Shown here in pieces: positions 45,616 through 53,904 of a stretch of 64,000 nt of DNA. This stretch comes from 20CM-2-65-7 sp963830455 (GTDB lineage: Bacteria; Gemmatimonadota; Gemmatimonadetes; Gemmatimonadales; GWC2-71-9). The notes below the pieces were generated by a model. The model did no database searches. It saw only the letters and a list, made by a program, of their open reading frames with translations, and was not told where the DNA came from. A program made the position numbers and the translations under genes. Location of the stretch: NCBI GenBank assembly GCA_963830455.1, contig CAWHMT010000003.1, positions 243,888 to 307,887 on the forward strand, written 5' to 3'. The number at the start of each line of letters is the position of its first letter. Position 1 is the stretch's first letter.

Positions 45616-46598
45616 AGCGTCCGTTCGCGGAGCTGTGGGGCACGGGCAGTTACGCGCCGAAGCGCGTCATGACGAACGACGAATTCTCGAAGATCCTCGA
45701 TACCTCCGACCAGTGGATCCAGGAGCGCACCGGCATCCGCGAGCGCCGCGTCTCCACCAAAGAGGAAACGAACGCCTGCATGGGGAAGGCGGCGGCGCTG
45801 CAGGTGCTCGCGGAAACCGGGCTGACGCCGCTCGACATCGACGCGATCATCTATGCGACGGCCTCGCCCGACCGGCTGCTGCCGTCCCAGGCCTGTGACC
45901 TCCAGGCCATCCTGGGCGCGAAAAACGCCGCCGCGTTCGACGTCGGGGCAGCCTGTTCGGGCTTCATCTACGCGCTCACGACCGCCGAAGGGATCATCGC
46001 CGCCGAGCAGGCCGAACATGTGCTGGTGATCGCGGCCGAAAAGCTCACCAGCATCATGGATTGGACCGACCGCACGACCGCGGTGTTGTTCGGGGACGGC
46101 GCCGGCGCGACGATCGTACGCAAGAGCACCAATGGCCGGGGCATTCTGTCCACCTACCTGAAATCGGACGGCACCCTGGCCGAGCTGCTGTACCGACCCG
46201 GCGGCGGCGCCACCCATCCGCCGAGCGAAGAGCTGTTGAAGGACCACAGCTATTACATCAAGATGGCGGGCCGCGAAGTCTTCAAGGCCGCCGTGCTGTC
46301 CATGGCGGACGCCTGCGACCACGCACTCGAGCGCGCCGGAATGACGGCCGACCACATCGATCTGCTCATCCCCCACCAGGCCAACATCCGCATCATCGAG
46401 GCCACCGCGAAGCACGCCGGCATGCCGATGGACAAGGTGTACGTGAACGTCGACCGCTTCGGCAACACGTCGGCGGCCTCCATCGCGATCGCGCTCGACG
46501 AAGCCGTCAAGACCGGCCGGCTGAAGCCGGGCATGACGGTGATGCTGTGCGCGTTCGGCGCCGGCTTCACGTGGGGCAGCCTGGTCGTGCGGTGGTAG
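45612..46598 (+). CDS. fabH: 3-oxoacyl-ACP synthase III
   Basis: Condenses acetyl-CoA with malonyl-ACP to begin fatty acid synthesis. Catalytic triad visible: Cys in VGAACSGFIYAL, His in LLIPHQANIRII, Asn in RFGNTSAASI. The terminal GAGFTWGSLVVRW is typical. 328 residues. Its last codons form part of a REP-like palindrome that continues into fabD. Confidence 0.96.
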   Translation: MKRPFAELWGTGSYAPKRVMTNDEFSKILDTSDQWIQERTGIRERRVSTKEETNACMGKAAALQVLAETGLTPLDIDAIIYATASPDRLLPSQACDLQAILGAKNAAAFDVGAACSGFIYALTTAEGIIAAEQAEHVLVIAAEKLTSIMDWTDRTTAVLFGDGAGATIVRKSTNGRGILSTYLKSDGTLAELLYRPGGGATHPPSEELLKDHSYYIKMAGREVFKAAVLSMADACDHALERAGMTADHIDLLIPHQANIRIIEATAKHAGMPMDKVYVNVDRFGNTSAASIAIALDEAVKTGRLKPGMTVMLCAFGAGFTWGSLVVRW

Positions 46599-47551
46599 GG
46601 GCGCAGCACGCTGCGCCCACGATCTGGCTGTGCCCCGGCCAGGGCGCCCAAAGAGTCGGCATGGGAGAAGATCTCGCGGACCGCTTCCCCGCGGCGCGCG
46701 CGACCTTCGCCGCGATCGATGAGGCCCTCGGCGTCGCACTCTCGCAAATCATGTTTCAAGGTCCTGAAGAAGAGCTGACCGCGACGCAGAACGCCCAGCC
46801 GGCGATTCTCGCGCACAGTGCGGCTGTGTTCGCCATCGTGCGGGAGAAAGTCGCGGGCACGCCCGTCGCCGCCGCCGGCCATTCGCTCGGCGAGTATTCC
46901 GCGTACATCACCGCCGGCGCGCTCAAGCCCGCGGACGGCGCCAAGCTGGTGCGCCGCCGGGGCGAGCTGATGCAGAAGGCGGGCGAGGAGCGGCCGGGGA
47001 CGATGGCCGCGGTGCTCGGCCTCCCCACCAAGGACGTCGAGGCCGCGTGCGCGGAAGCGTCGCAGCAGGCGAGCGTCGCGGTGGCGGCGAACATCAACGC
47101 ACCCGATCAGACGGTGATCTCGGGCGATCCCGACGCCGTCACGCGCGCGGGCGAGGCGTGCAAGAAGCGCGGCGCCAAGCGCGTGATCGCGCTCAAGGTG
47201 AGCGGCGCGTTTCATTCGCCGCTGATGGGACCGGCCCGCAATCATCTGCAGCTCGCGCTCGAGCGCGCCGAATTCGCCGATCCCGCCTTCCCGATCATCG
47301 CCAACGCCACCGCCGAAACCGTGAAAGACGCCAGCCGGGCCCGGCGGCTGCTGGCCGATCAGCTCACCGCCCCGGTCCGTTGGGTAGAATGCATGCAGCA
47401 CGCGGCGCGCGTGGGGGGCAACGGCGCGCTATTCATTGAAATCGGCCCCGGCGCCGTGCTCGCGGGCCTCTTGAAGCGAACCGTACCTGAGGCGAACGTG
47501 GTCAGTCTTGGAACTGCTGATGAGGTGACCAAGTTCATGGAAGCAGCCTAA
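46592..47551 (+). CDS. fabD: malonyl-CoA:ACP transacylase
   Basis: Loads malonyl groups on ACP. CPGQGAQRVGMG near the start, active-site GHSLGEYSAY (nucleophilic Ser), the conserved Arg in LVRRRGELMQ, and the catalytic His in SGAFHSPLM are all present. About 319 residues from GTG 46592; there is no later start before the conserved PGQG motif. The extra N-terminal residues VGAQHAAP are encoded by a REP-like palindrome. Confidence 0.94.
   Translation: MVGAQHAAPTIWLCPGQGAQRVGMGEDLADRFPAARATFAAIDEALGVALSQIMFQGPEEELTATQNAQPAILAHSAAVFAIVREKVAGTPVAAAGHSLGEYSAYITAGALKPADGAKLVRRRGELMQKAGEERPGTMAAVLGLPTKDVEAACAEASQQASVAVAANINAPDQTVISGDPDAVTRAGEACKKRGAKRVIALKVSGAFHSPLMGPARNHLQLALERAEFADPAFPIIANATAETVKDASRARRLLADQLTAPVRWVECMQHAARVGGNGALFIEIGPGAVLAGLLKRTVPEANVVSLGTADEVTKFMEAA
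46595..46618. repeat. REP-like palindrome across the fabH end and fabD start
   Basis: GTAGGGGCGCAGCA followed by CGCTGCGCCC; nearly the same as the 7256 copy. It contains the fabH stop and codes for residues 2-9 of FabD. Confidence 0.7.
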
Positions 47552-47610
47552 ACCATATGACGACAGTTCGACGGGCGGTAATAGACCCCGCGGCGCAGAG
47601 CGCGAATCGC

Positions 47611-48348
47611 ATGCAGATCGATCTGACGGGAAAGGTTGCGCTCGTCACCGGCGGGACGCGCGGGATTGGACACGATATCTGCCGCGCGTTCCTCGACGCC
47701 GGCGCGAAGGTCGCGCTGTGCTCCCGCGACGCCGCCGCGGCGGAACAGACGGCGAACGCCTTTGGCGACGGCACGCGCGGCTACGCCTGCGACGTCGGCG
47801 TGAGCAGCCAGGTGGAAGCGTTCGCCAAGGCGGTCGACAAGGACTTCGGCCAGATCGACGTGCTGGTCAACAACGCCGGCTTCACCAAGGACAACCTGCT
47901 GTTTCTGCTGAGCGAGGCCGACTGGGACTCGGTGATCGATACGAACCTGAAGGGCGCGTTCCTGATGACCAAGTACGCGGCACGCGGGATGATCAAGCGG
48001 CGCTGGGGCCGCGTCATCAACATCACGAGCGTCGTGGGGCTGAACGGCAACAAGGGGCAATCGAATTACGCCGCGTCCAAGGCCGGGATCATCGGGTTCA
48101 CCAAGTCCGTGGCCAAGGAGCTGGCCTCGCGCAACGTGTTGGTGAACGCCATCGCCCCCGGCTACGTCGAGACGGAGCTGACGCAGGGCATCTCCCCGGA
48201 AGCCAAGAAGTACTTCCTGGACAACATTCCGCTGGGACGGCTGGGGCTGGGGTCCGACATCGCGTCCGCCGTCCTCTTTCTCGCCTCCGACTTGGCCAGC
48301 TACATTACGGGACAGGTTCTGGTCGTCGATGGCGGGATGGTGATGTGA
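47611..48348 (+). CDS. fabG: 3-oxoacyl-ACP reductase
   Basis: Short-chain dehydrogenase that reduces 3-oxoacyl-ACP with NADPH. TGGTRGIG cofactor loop, LVNNAGFTKDN, catalytic Ser in NITSVVG, Tyr/Lys in YAASKAG, and the C-terminal VDGGMVM. 245 residues from ATG 47611, the usual FabG length. An upstream ATG at 47557 would add 18 non-conserved residues. Confidence 0.96.
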   Translation: MQIDLTGKVALVTGGTRGIGHDICRAFLDAGAKVALCSRDAAAAEQTANAFGDGTRGYACDVGVSSQVEAFAKAVDKDFGQIDVLVNNAGFTKDNLLFLLSEADWDSVIDTNLKGAFLMTKYAARGMIKRRWGRVINITSVVGLNGNKGQSNYAASKAGIIGFTKSVAKELASRNVLVNAIAPGYVETELTQGISPEAKKYFLDNIPLGRLGLGSDIASAVLFLASDLASYITGQVLVVDGGMVM

Positions 48349-48377
48349 TCCCCCTTTCCCTTCGCTGAGGGTTACCC

Positions 48378-48635
48378 ATGGCAATGGACATGAAGCAGCT
48401 CGAGGAGAAGGTCAAAGACATTATCGTCGAAGAGCTTGGGGTGGAGCGCGACAAGCTCACCAACGACGCGAGCTTCATGGAAGACCTGGGCGCCGACAGT
48501 CTCGACACGGTCGAGCTGGTCATGGCCTTCGAGAAGGAATTCGACATCGACATCCCGGACGAGGAAGCGGAGAAGCTCCGCACCGTCGGGGCCGCGATGA
48601 GCTATCTCCATGACAAGATGGGGAAAGGCAAGTAG
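48378..48635 (+). CDS. acpP: acyl carrier protein
   Basis: Acidic 85-residue carrier. The phosphopantetheine Ser is in DLGADSLDTVELVMAFE. Ends in a basic GKGK tail. Its stop overlaps the fabF start by one base. The 29-base gap before it contains CCCCCTTTCCCTTCG, the mirror of the purine tract before sdhC. Confidence 0.97.
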   Translation: MAMDMKQLEEKVKDIIVEELGVERDKLTNDASFMEDLGADSLDTVELVMAFEKEFDIDIPDEEAEKLRTVGAAMSYLHDKMGKGK

Positions 48636-49873
48636 TGACCCGCCGGGTGGCGGTCACGGGGATGGGGCTCGTGACGCCGGTTGGAAACGACGTCGCGAGC
48701 ACCTGGGCCGCCCTCGTCGCCGGTGAGTCGGGGGCCGGGCCGATCACCCGGTTCGATTCCGAAAAACTGCCCGTGCATTTCGCCTGCGAAGTGAAGGGGT
48801 ACGACCCCCTGCAGTACATCGATAAGAAGGAAGCGCGCCGCTACGACCTGTTCTCCCAGTTCGCGATGGGGGCGGCGGTGCAGGCGGTGCGCGACTCCTG
48901 CATCGAAACAAGCCCGCTCGATCCCAAACGCATCGGTGTCATCATCGGCACCGGCACGGGCGGGATCGCGACGTTCGAAGAGAACATGCGGACGTTCATC
49001 GAGAAGGGGCCGAGCCGCGTGTCGCCGTTCTTCGTGCCGATGTTCATGGCGAATGTCGCGTCGGCGATCGTGTCGATGCGCTACGGATTCCAGGGACCGA
49101 ACTACTGCACCGTTTCGGCCTGCGCCTCGTCCGCGCATGCGCTCGGCGATGCGTTCGACCTCATTCGTGAGAACAAGGCCGACGTCATGGTCGCGGGCGG
49201 CTCGGAAGCGGCGATCACGCCGCTCGCGCTCGCGAGCTTCGCCAACATGAAGGCGCTGTCGGAGCGCAACGACGATCCCAAGACGGCGAGCCGGCCGTTC
49301 GACAAGGACCGCGACGGCTTCGTGATGGGCGACGGCGCCGCGGTCGTGATCCTCGAGGAGTGGGAGCGCGCCACGGCGCGCGGCGCGAAGATCGTGGCCG
49401 AGATCGTGGGCTATGGCGCGACGGCCGACGCGCATCACATCACCGCGCCCGCGCCCGACGGCTCCGGCGCGCAGGAGGCGATGCGGCTCGCGATGAAGTC
49501 GGGCAACATCCGTCCCCAAGATGTCGGCTATATCAACGCGCACGGCACGTCGACGCCGCACGGCGACGCCGCCGAGACCAACGCGGTGAAAGCCGTGTTC
49601 GGCGAGCAGGCGCGCAAGCTGATCTTCGGCTCGACCAAGTCGATGACCGGACACCTGCTGGGCGCGGCCGGCGCGTTCGAGTTCGCGATCTGCGCGCTGG
49701 CGCTGAAGCACGGCGTAATCCCGCCCACGATCAATCAGTTCAATCCCGATCCCGCCTGCGATCTCGATTCGGCGCCGAACAAGGCGGTCGAGCGGCAGTT
49801 CGACGTGGCGCTGTCCAACTCGTTCGGGTTCGGCGGCCACAATGTGACACTGGCGGTGCGGAGAGTGACGTGA
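48635..49873 (+). CDS. fabF: 3-oxoacyl-ACP synthase II
   Basis: Elongating condensing enzyme. RRVAVTGMGLVTPVGN start, catalytic Cys in VSACASSAHALGD, first His in NAHGTSTPHGD, Lys in FGSTKSMTGHLLGAAG with the second His. The NSFGFGGHN glycine loop lies near the C-terminus. 412 residues. End overlaps mqnE by four bases, which physically joins lipid and menaquinone genes. Confidence 0.97.
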   Translation: MTRRVAVTGMGLVTPVGNDVASTWAALVAGESGAGPITRFDSEKLPVHFACEVKGYDPLQYIDKKEARRYDLFSQFAMGAAVQAVRDSCIETSPLDPKRIGVIIGTGTGGIATFEENMRTFIEKGPSRVSPFFVPMFMANVASAIVSMRYGFQGPNYCTVSACASSAHALGDAFDLIRENKADVMVAGGSEAAITPLALASFANMKALSERNDDPKTASRPFDKDRDGFVMGDGAAVVILEEWERATARGAKIVAEIVGYGATADAHHITAPAPDGSGAQEAMRLAMKSGNIRPQDVGYINAHGTSTPHGDAAETNAVKAVFGEQARKLIFGSTKSMTGHLLGAAGAFEFAICALALKHGVIPPTINQFNPDPACDLDSAPNKAVERQFDVALSNSFGFGGHNVTLAVRRVT

Positions 49874-51091
49874 CCCTGCGAACTATCGCGGGCAAAGTCG
49901 AACGGGGCGACCGGCTCACGCGCGAGGACGGCCTCGCGCTTTTTGCATCTAGCGACCTGCTCACGCTCGGCAAACTCGCCGACCTCGCGAATCAGCGGCG
50001 CAACGGCAATCGTGTCTACTTCGCCGCCAACCAGCACATCAACCCGACCAACGTCTGCATCCTGCGCAACACCTGCGTGTTCTGCTCGTTTGCGCGCATG
50101 CCCAAGGAAGACGGCGCGTATACGCGCAGCCTGGAAGAGGTATTCGCCGAAGCCGCTGCGGCGACCACCAACCCGACGCGCGAATTCCACATCGTCGGCG
50201 GGTTGCATCCCAAGCTGAAGCTGTCGTACTACACGGACATGTTTCGTGGCCTCAAGCAGCGTCACCCGCAGGTGATGATCAAAGCGCTCACGGCCGTCGA
50301 AGTCGCGCATCTGGCGCGCATCGAGGGCATGAGCACGCGCGACGTGCTGCTCGCGATGAAAGAAGCCGGGGTCAGCACGCTGCCCGGCGGCGGCGCGGAA
50401 GTCTTCTCACCAGCGGCGCGCGCCACGATCGCCGACCGCAAATTGACCGGCGCAGAATGGCTGGCCGTGCACCGCGAAGCGCACCAGCTCGGCATACCGT
50501 CCAACTGCACGATGCTGTACGGGCATGTCGAAACGCTCGAGGATCGCGTCGATCACCTGCTGGCGCTGCGCGCGCTCCAGGACGAGACCGGCGGCTTCCT
50601 CACCTATATCCCGCTCGCCTATCACCCCGACCACAACGAGCTGGGCGAGACACTGGGGCGCACCGGCACGGCCACAACGGGCTTCGACGATCTCAAGAAC
50701 ATCGCGGTCGGCCGCCTCCTGCTCGACAACATTCCGCACGTGAAGACGCACTGGCCGATGGTCACGCCGTTCATCTCCCAGGTGGCGCTCACGTTCGGGT
50801 GCGACGATCTCGAGGGCACCGTCGTGTTCGAGCGCGTCTACCACGAGGCCGGCGCCCCGACACCGATGTGGCTGTCGTACGACGAGATCGTGACGCTGAT
50901 TCGCGGGGCGGGGAAGGAGCCGGTCGAGCGCGATTCGCTGTATCAGACCGTGCAGGACGTTCGAGGGCTACGAGCCGAAGCTCGACGCAGCACCGGTGCG
51001 CCCCGAGGGTCCGGCACCGCAGGGCGCGCTGTTCCAGATCGCTCACCGGAAACCGAGAGTGGCTGTAACAGCAGTGGATGGTGCAGAATGA
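49870..51091 (+). CDS. mqnE: aminodeoxyfutalosine synthase (MqnE), apparent frameshift near 3' end
   Basis: Radical SAM enzyme of the futalosine menaquinone route; joins SAM-derived adenosyl radical chemistry to the MqnA product. The N-terminal HINPTNVCILRNTCVFCSF region shows Cys spacing C-X5-C-X2-C, not the standard C-X3-C-X2-C. HIVGGLHPKLKLSYY, STLPGGGAEVF and ITYIPLAYHP-like segments fit the CofH/MqnC/MqnE family. One extra G at 50959 shifts the last 44 codons; removing it gives QDFEGYEPKLDAAPVRPEG and a stop at 51091. Neighbours mqnA and mqnC support the call. Confidence 0.87.
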
Positions 51092-51095
51092 CTGG

Positions 51096-51168
51096 ACACC
51101 CTGAAGGGTGTGCTCGGCAATCACCGCCCTTAAGGGCAGTGCCGTGCCGAGCGCACGCTTTAGCGTGT
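51096..51168. repeat. triple-hairpin element between mqnE and mqnA
   Basis: Three consecutive inverted repeats: CACCCT-GA-AGGGTG; GCTCGGCA (51112-51119) pairing with TGCCGAGC (51145-51152) and enclosing GCCCTTAAGGGC; CACGCT-TT-AGCGTG. It ends eight bases before the mqnA start and could affect its translation. Confidence 0.65.
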
Positions 51169-51176
51169 GAATACGA

Positions 51177-51980
51177 ATGAGAATCGGCCGCATCGGTTAC
51201 ATCAATTGCGCGCCGGTCTACGGAGCCATCGACCGCGGCATCGTGACGCTGCCGCCCGGCGGCGAGCTGGTCACCGGCACGCCGGCCGAGCTGAACGATC
51301 TGCTCGTGGCGGGCGAGCTGGATGTGAGCGTGATCAGCGCCATCGAGTACGCTCGGCACGCGAAGGACCTCGTGCTGCTCCCGGAGATGGCGATTTCGTG
51401 TGATGGACCGGTGCGCAGTGTCGCCTTGTTTAGTCGGCAGACGGTTAGACGGCTAGACGCTCGGACGGTACTGCTCTCCGCATCGTCGCGGACGTCGGTG
51501 GCGCTGCTCGAGCTGCTGTGCCGCGACGTGTGGAAGATCAAGCCCAAGTTCGCCGAGGCGCGGGCCGAGGCGCAGGATCTCGAGGCGCTGGCAACGCTGC
51601 CGCACGAGGCGGTGCTGGTCATCGGCGATGCGGCCTTGAAGCTCGCCGCCGCCGGCACGTATCCGCACCGCTACGATCTTGGCGAAGAATGGAAACGCTG
51701 GACGGGCCAGCCATTTGTCTTTGCTGTGTGGGCAGCCCAACGGGCAGCCCACACAGGCTTTGTAAAACCAGCTCATGAGGCGTTGCTCGCGTCACGGGCT
51801 TGGGGCCTGGAGCACCTGGATGACCTGGCTGAAGAGGCGGCCCGAACCACGCAGCTGCCGATGACTGCCTGCCGCGAGTATCTCAGCGGATTGGATTACG
51901 CGTTCACCGAAAGACATCGCAGCGCGTTGAGCGACTTTCTCCGCCGCGCCGGCGCGCCGCAATACATCCAGGTGGCCTGA
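51177..51980 (+). CDS. mqnA: chorismate dehydratase
   Basis: Converts chorismate to 3-enolpyruvylbenzoate, first committed step of the futalosine menaquinone pathway. 267 residues with a periplasmic-binding-protein-like fold. RIGYINCAPVYGAI start, GTPAELNDLLVAGELDVSVISAIEYA, and LGEEWKRWTGQPFVFAVWAA are typical. Two short dispersed repeats lie inside it in frame (51438-51470 coding QTVRRLDARTV; 51725-51755 coding VWAAQRAAHT). Overlaps mqnC by one base. Confidence 0.93.
   Translation: MRIGRIGYINCAPVYGAIDRGIVTLPPGGELVTGTPAELNDLLVAGELDVSVISAIEYARHAKDLVLLPEMAISCDGPVRSVALFSRQTVRRLDARTVLLSASSRTSVALLELLCRDVWKIKPKFAEARAEAQDLEALATLPHEAVLVIGDAALKLAAAGTYPHRYDLGEEWKRWTGQPFVFAVWAAQRAAHTGFVKPAHEALLASRAWGLEHLDDLAEEAARTTQLPMTACREYLSGLDYAFTERHRSALSDFLRRAGAPQYIQVA
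51438..51470. repeat. TTAGACGG-type repeat inside mqnA
   Basis: CAGACGGTTAGACGGCTAGA followed by CGCTCGGACGGTA; shares GACGGTTAGACGGCTAG with the repeat at 17889. In frame. Confidence 0.65.
51725..51755. repeat. perfect nested inverted repeat inside mqnA
   Basis: Arms TGTGTGGGC and GCCCACACA, with an inner GCCC-AAC-GGGC hairpin. A 31-base self-complementary element in frame. Confidence 0.6.
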
Positions 51981-53023
51981 TGGTCGATCGCACGAGTGCC
52001 GAGTTCCGCGGATACCTCGAGCTGTACGAGCGCGCGCCGCTGCTCGAGCTGGGGCGCCTCGCCGACGAGGTCCGGTGGAAACTGCACCCCGAGAACGTCG
52101 TCACGTACATCATCGACCGGAACATCAACTACACCAACGTGTGCGTGGCCGACTGCAAGTTCTGCGCGTTCTATCGCCGTCCCAAGCATCCGGAAGGGTA
52201 TCTCCTCTCGTACGAAGAGATCGGCCGGAAGATCGACGAGCTGAAGGCGATCGGCGGCGTCCAAATCCTGATGCAGGGCGGGCACAATCCCTACATCCCG
52301 TTCGAGTGGTATCTGGACCTGCTGCGCTACATCAAGCGCCATCACCCAATTCACATTCACGGCTTCTCGCCGTCGGAGGTCGACTTCTTCGCCGGCCGCT
52401 TCGGCATGACGATCGAAGAGGTCATCAAGGCGCTGATGGCGGCGGGGCTCGACTCGATTCCGGGCGGCGGCGGTGAGATCCTCGTGCAGGAGATCCGCGA
52501 TCAGGTCGCCCGCAAGAAGGCCGGTGCCGATCGCTGGCTCGAGGTCATGGAAGTCGCACACAGCCTTGGCCTCCGCACTTCGGTGACGATGATGTACGGA
52601 CTGGGCGAATCGCTCGCCGACCGGATCGAGCATCTGTTCCGCGTGCGCGAGGTGCAGCGCCGGACCCGCGGGTTCACGGCGTTCATCTGCTGGCCGCTGC
52701 AGCCCGAGAACTCGGAGCTGGCGCATCTGCCCAAGACCGACGCGGTCACCTACCTCAAGACGCAGGCGATCGCGCGCATCGTGCTTGCCGACGTGCCCAA
52801 CATCCAGGCTTCCTGGGTGACGATGGGAATGAAGGTGGGGCAGGTGGCGCTGCGCTTCGGCGCGAACGACTTCGGCTCGCTCATGATGGAAGAGAACGTC
52901 GTCTCCGCAGCGAATACCACCAATCGAACCACATTGAGTGAAATGCAGCGGCTGATCGCCGACGCAGGCTACACGCCGAAGAAGCGTAGGCAGGACTACA
53001 CGGTCCTCGAGGATGCTGCATAG
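51980..53023 (+). CDS. mqnC: cyclic dehypoxanthinyl futalosine synthase
   Basis: Radical SAM enzyme that cyclises dehypoxanthine futalosine in menaquinone synthesis. Canonical CVADCKFCAFYRRP cluster motif, preceded by NINYTN. LMQGGHNPYIPFEWYLDLLR, IHGFSPSEVDFFA and SIPGGGGEIL are MqnC features. 347 residues. With mqnE and mqnA this covers three pathway steps; mqnB and mqnD are not in the window. Confidence 0.95.
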   Translation: MVDRTSAEFRGYLELYERAPLLELGRLADEVRWKLHPENVVTYIIDRNINYTNVCVADCKFCAFYRRPKHPEGYLLSYEEIGRKIDELKAIGGVQILMQGGHNPYIPFEWYLDLLRYIKRHHPIHIHGFSPSEVDFFAGRFGMTIEEVIKALMAAGLDSIPGGGGEILVQEIRDQVARKKAGADRWLEVMEVAHSLGLRTSVTMMYGLGESLADRIEHLFRVREVQRRTRGFTAFICWPLQPENSELAHLPKTDAVTYLKTQAIARIVLADVPNIQASWVTMGMKVGQVALRFGANDFGSLMMEENVVSAANTTNRTTLSEMQRLIADAGYTPKKRRQDYTVLEDAA

Positions 53024-53418
53024 TGCCTGATGTCCTCATCCTCGTCGGATCCGAATCCGACAAGCCGCGTATTGAACCGGCGTTCGAAATACTGACGAAG
53101 GCTGGTTTCTCGTACGAGTTCCACGCGTCATCCGCGCATCGCCAACCCGAACAGACCGGCGAGCTCGTCAAGAATGCTCGCAAGAAAGGCTTCAAGGTCG
53201 TGATCGCTGGCGCCGGTCTCTCGGCGGCGTTGCCGGGATTCGCGGCGTCGCTCACCGACTTGCCCGTGATCGGTGTGCCGTTCGCCGTGGGGCCGCTCAA
53301 CGGCCTGGACGCGCTGCTGGCGACGGTGCAGGTGCCGCCCGGCGTTCCCGTGGCCACGGTCGGGATCGACAACGCCAAGAACGCGGCCCATCTCGCGATC
53401 CGCATTCTGCAGGGCTGA
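53023..53418 (+). CDS. purE: N5-carboxyaminoimidazole ribonucleotide mutase
   Basis: Purine synthesis mutase (class I PurE). VLILVGSESDKPRIEPA, the active-site His region SSAHRQPEQT, and the GLSAALPGFAASLTDLPVIGVP core. The conserved AGxAAHL-like loop reads AGAGLSAALPG. 131 residues, a short version at the C-terminus. GTG start overlaps the mqnC stop. Confidence 0.9.
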   Translation: MPDVLILVGSESDKPRIEPAFEILTKAGFSYEFHASSAHRQPEQTGELVKNARKKGFKVVIAGAGLSAALPGFAASLTDLPVIGVPFAVGPLNGLDALLATVQVPPGVPVATVGIDNAKNAAHLAIRILQG

Positions 53419-53904
53419 GTGCGCGTCGGCATCGGATACGATTCCCACCCGTTCGCCAAAGGGCGAAAGCTCGTCCTGGGCGGCGTCGAGATCCCTCATC
53501 ATCAAGGACTCGCCGGCCACTCCGACGCCGACGCCGTGGCCCACGCGCTCACCGACGCGATCCTGGGCGCGGCCGGGCTCGGCGACATCGGCCGCATGTT
53601 TCCCGATACCGATCCGCAGTGGAAAGGCGCCAACTCGATCGACCTGCTGAACAAAGCCTTCCTGAAAGTGGCCGAGGCCGGATTCCAGTTCGTGCATGCC
53701 GACGTCACCGTGATTCTGGAGCAGCCGAAGCTGGCTCCGCATCTCGACGCGATGAAAGGGAAGCTCGCCGAGGCGCTGCTGTCGGGGGCGGCGCACGTGT
53801 CGGTCAAGGCGAAGACGAACGAAGGCATGGGATGGATCGGGCGCGGGGAGGGAATTGCGGTGTTTGCCGTGGCGACATTGAGCGGAGGCGACCAAGTCCC
53901 CTGA
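53419..53904 (+). CDS. ispF: 2-C-methyl-D-erythritol 2,4-cyclodiphosphate synthase
   Basis: MEP-pathway isoprenoid enzyme that could feed the menaquinone side chain. VGIGYDSHPFAKGRKLVLGG start, metal ligands in GHSDADAVAHALTDAILGA, phase motif DIGRMFPDTDPQWKGANS, and the KAKTNEGMGWIGRGEGIAVFAVA end. 161 residues. GTG start one base after purE. Confidence 0.96.
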   Translation: MRVGIGYDSHPFAKGRKLVLGGVEIPHHQGLAGHSDADAVAHALTDAILGAAGLGDIGRMFPDTDPQWKGANSIDLLNKAFLKVAEAGFQFVHADVTVILEQPKLAPHLDAMKGKLAEALLSGAAHVSVKAKTNEGMGWIGRGEGIAVFAVATLSGGDQVP

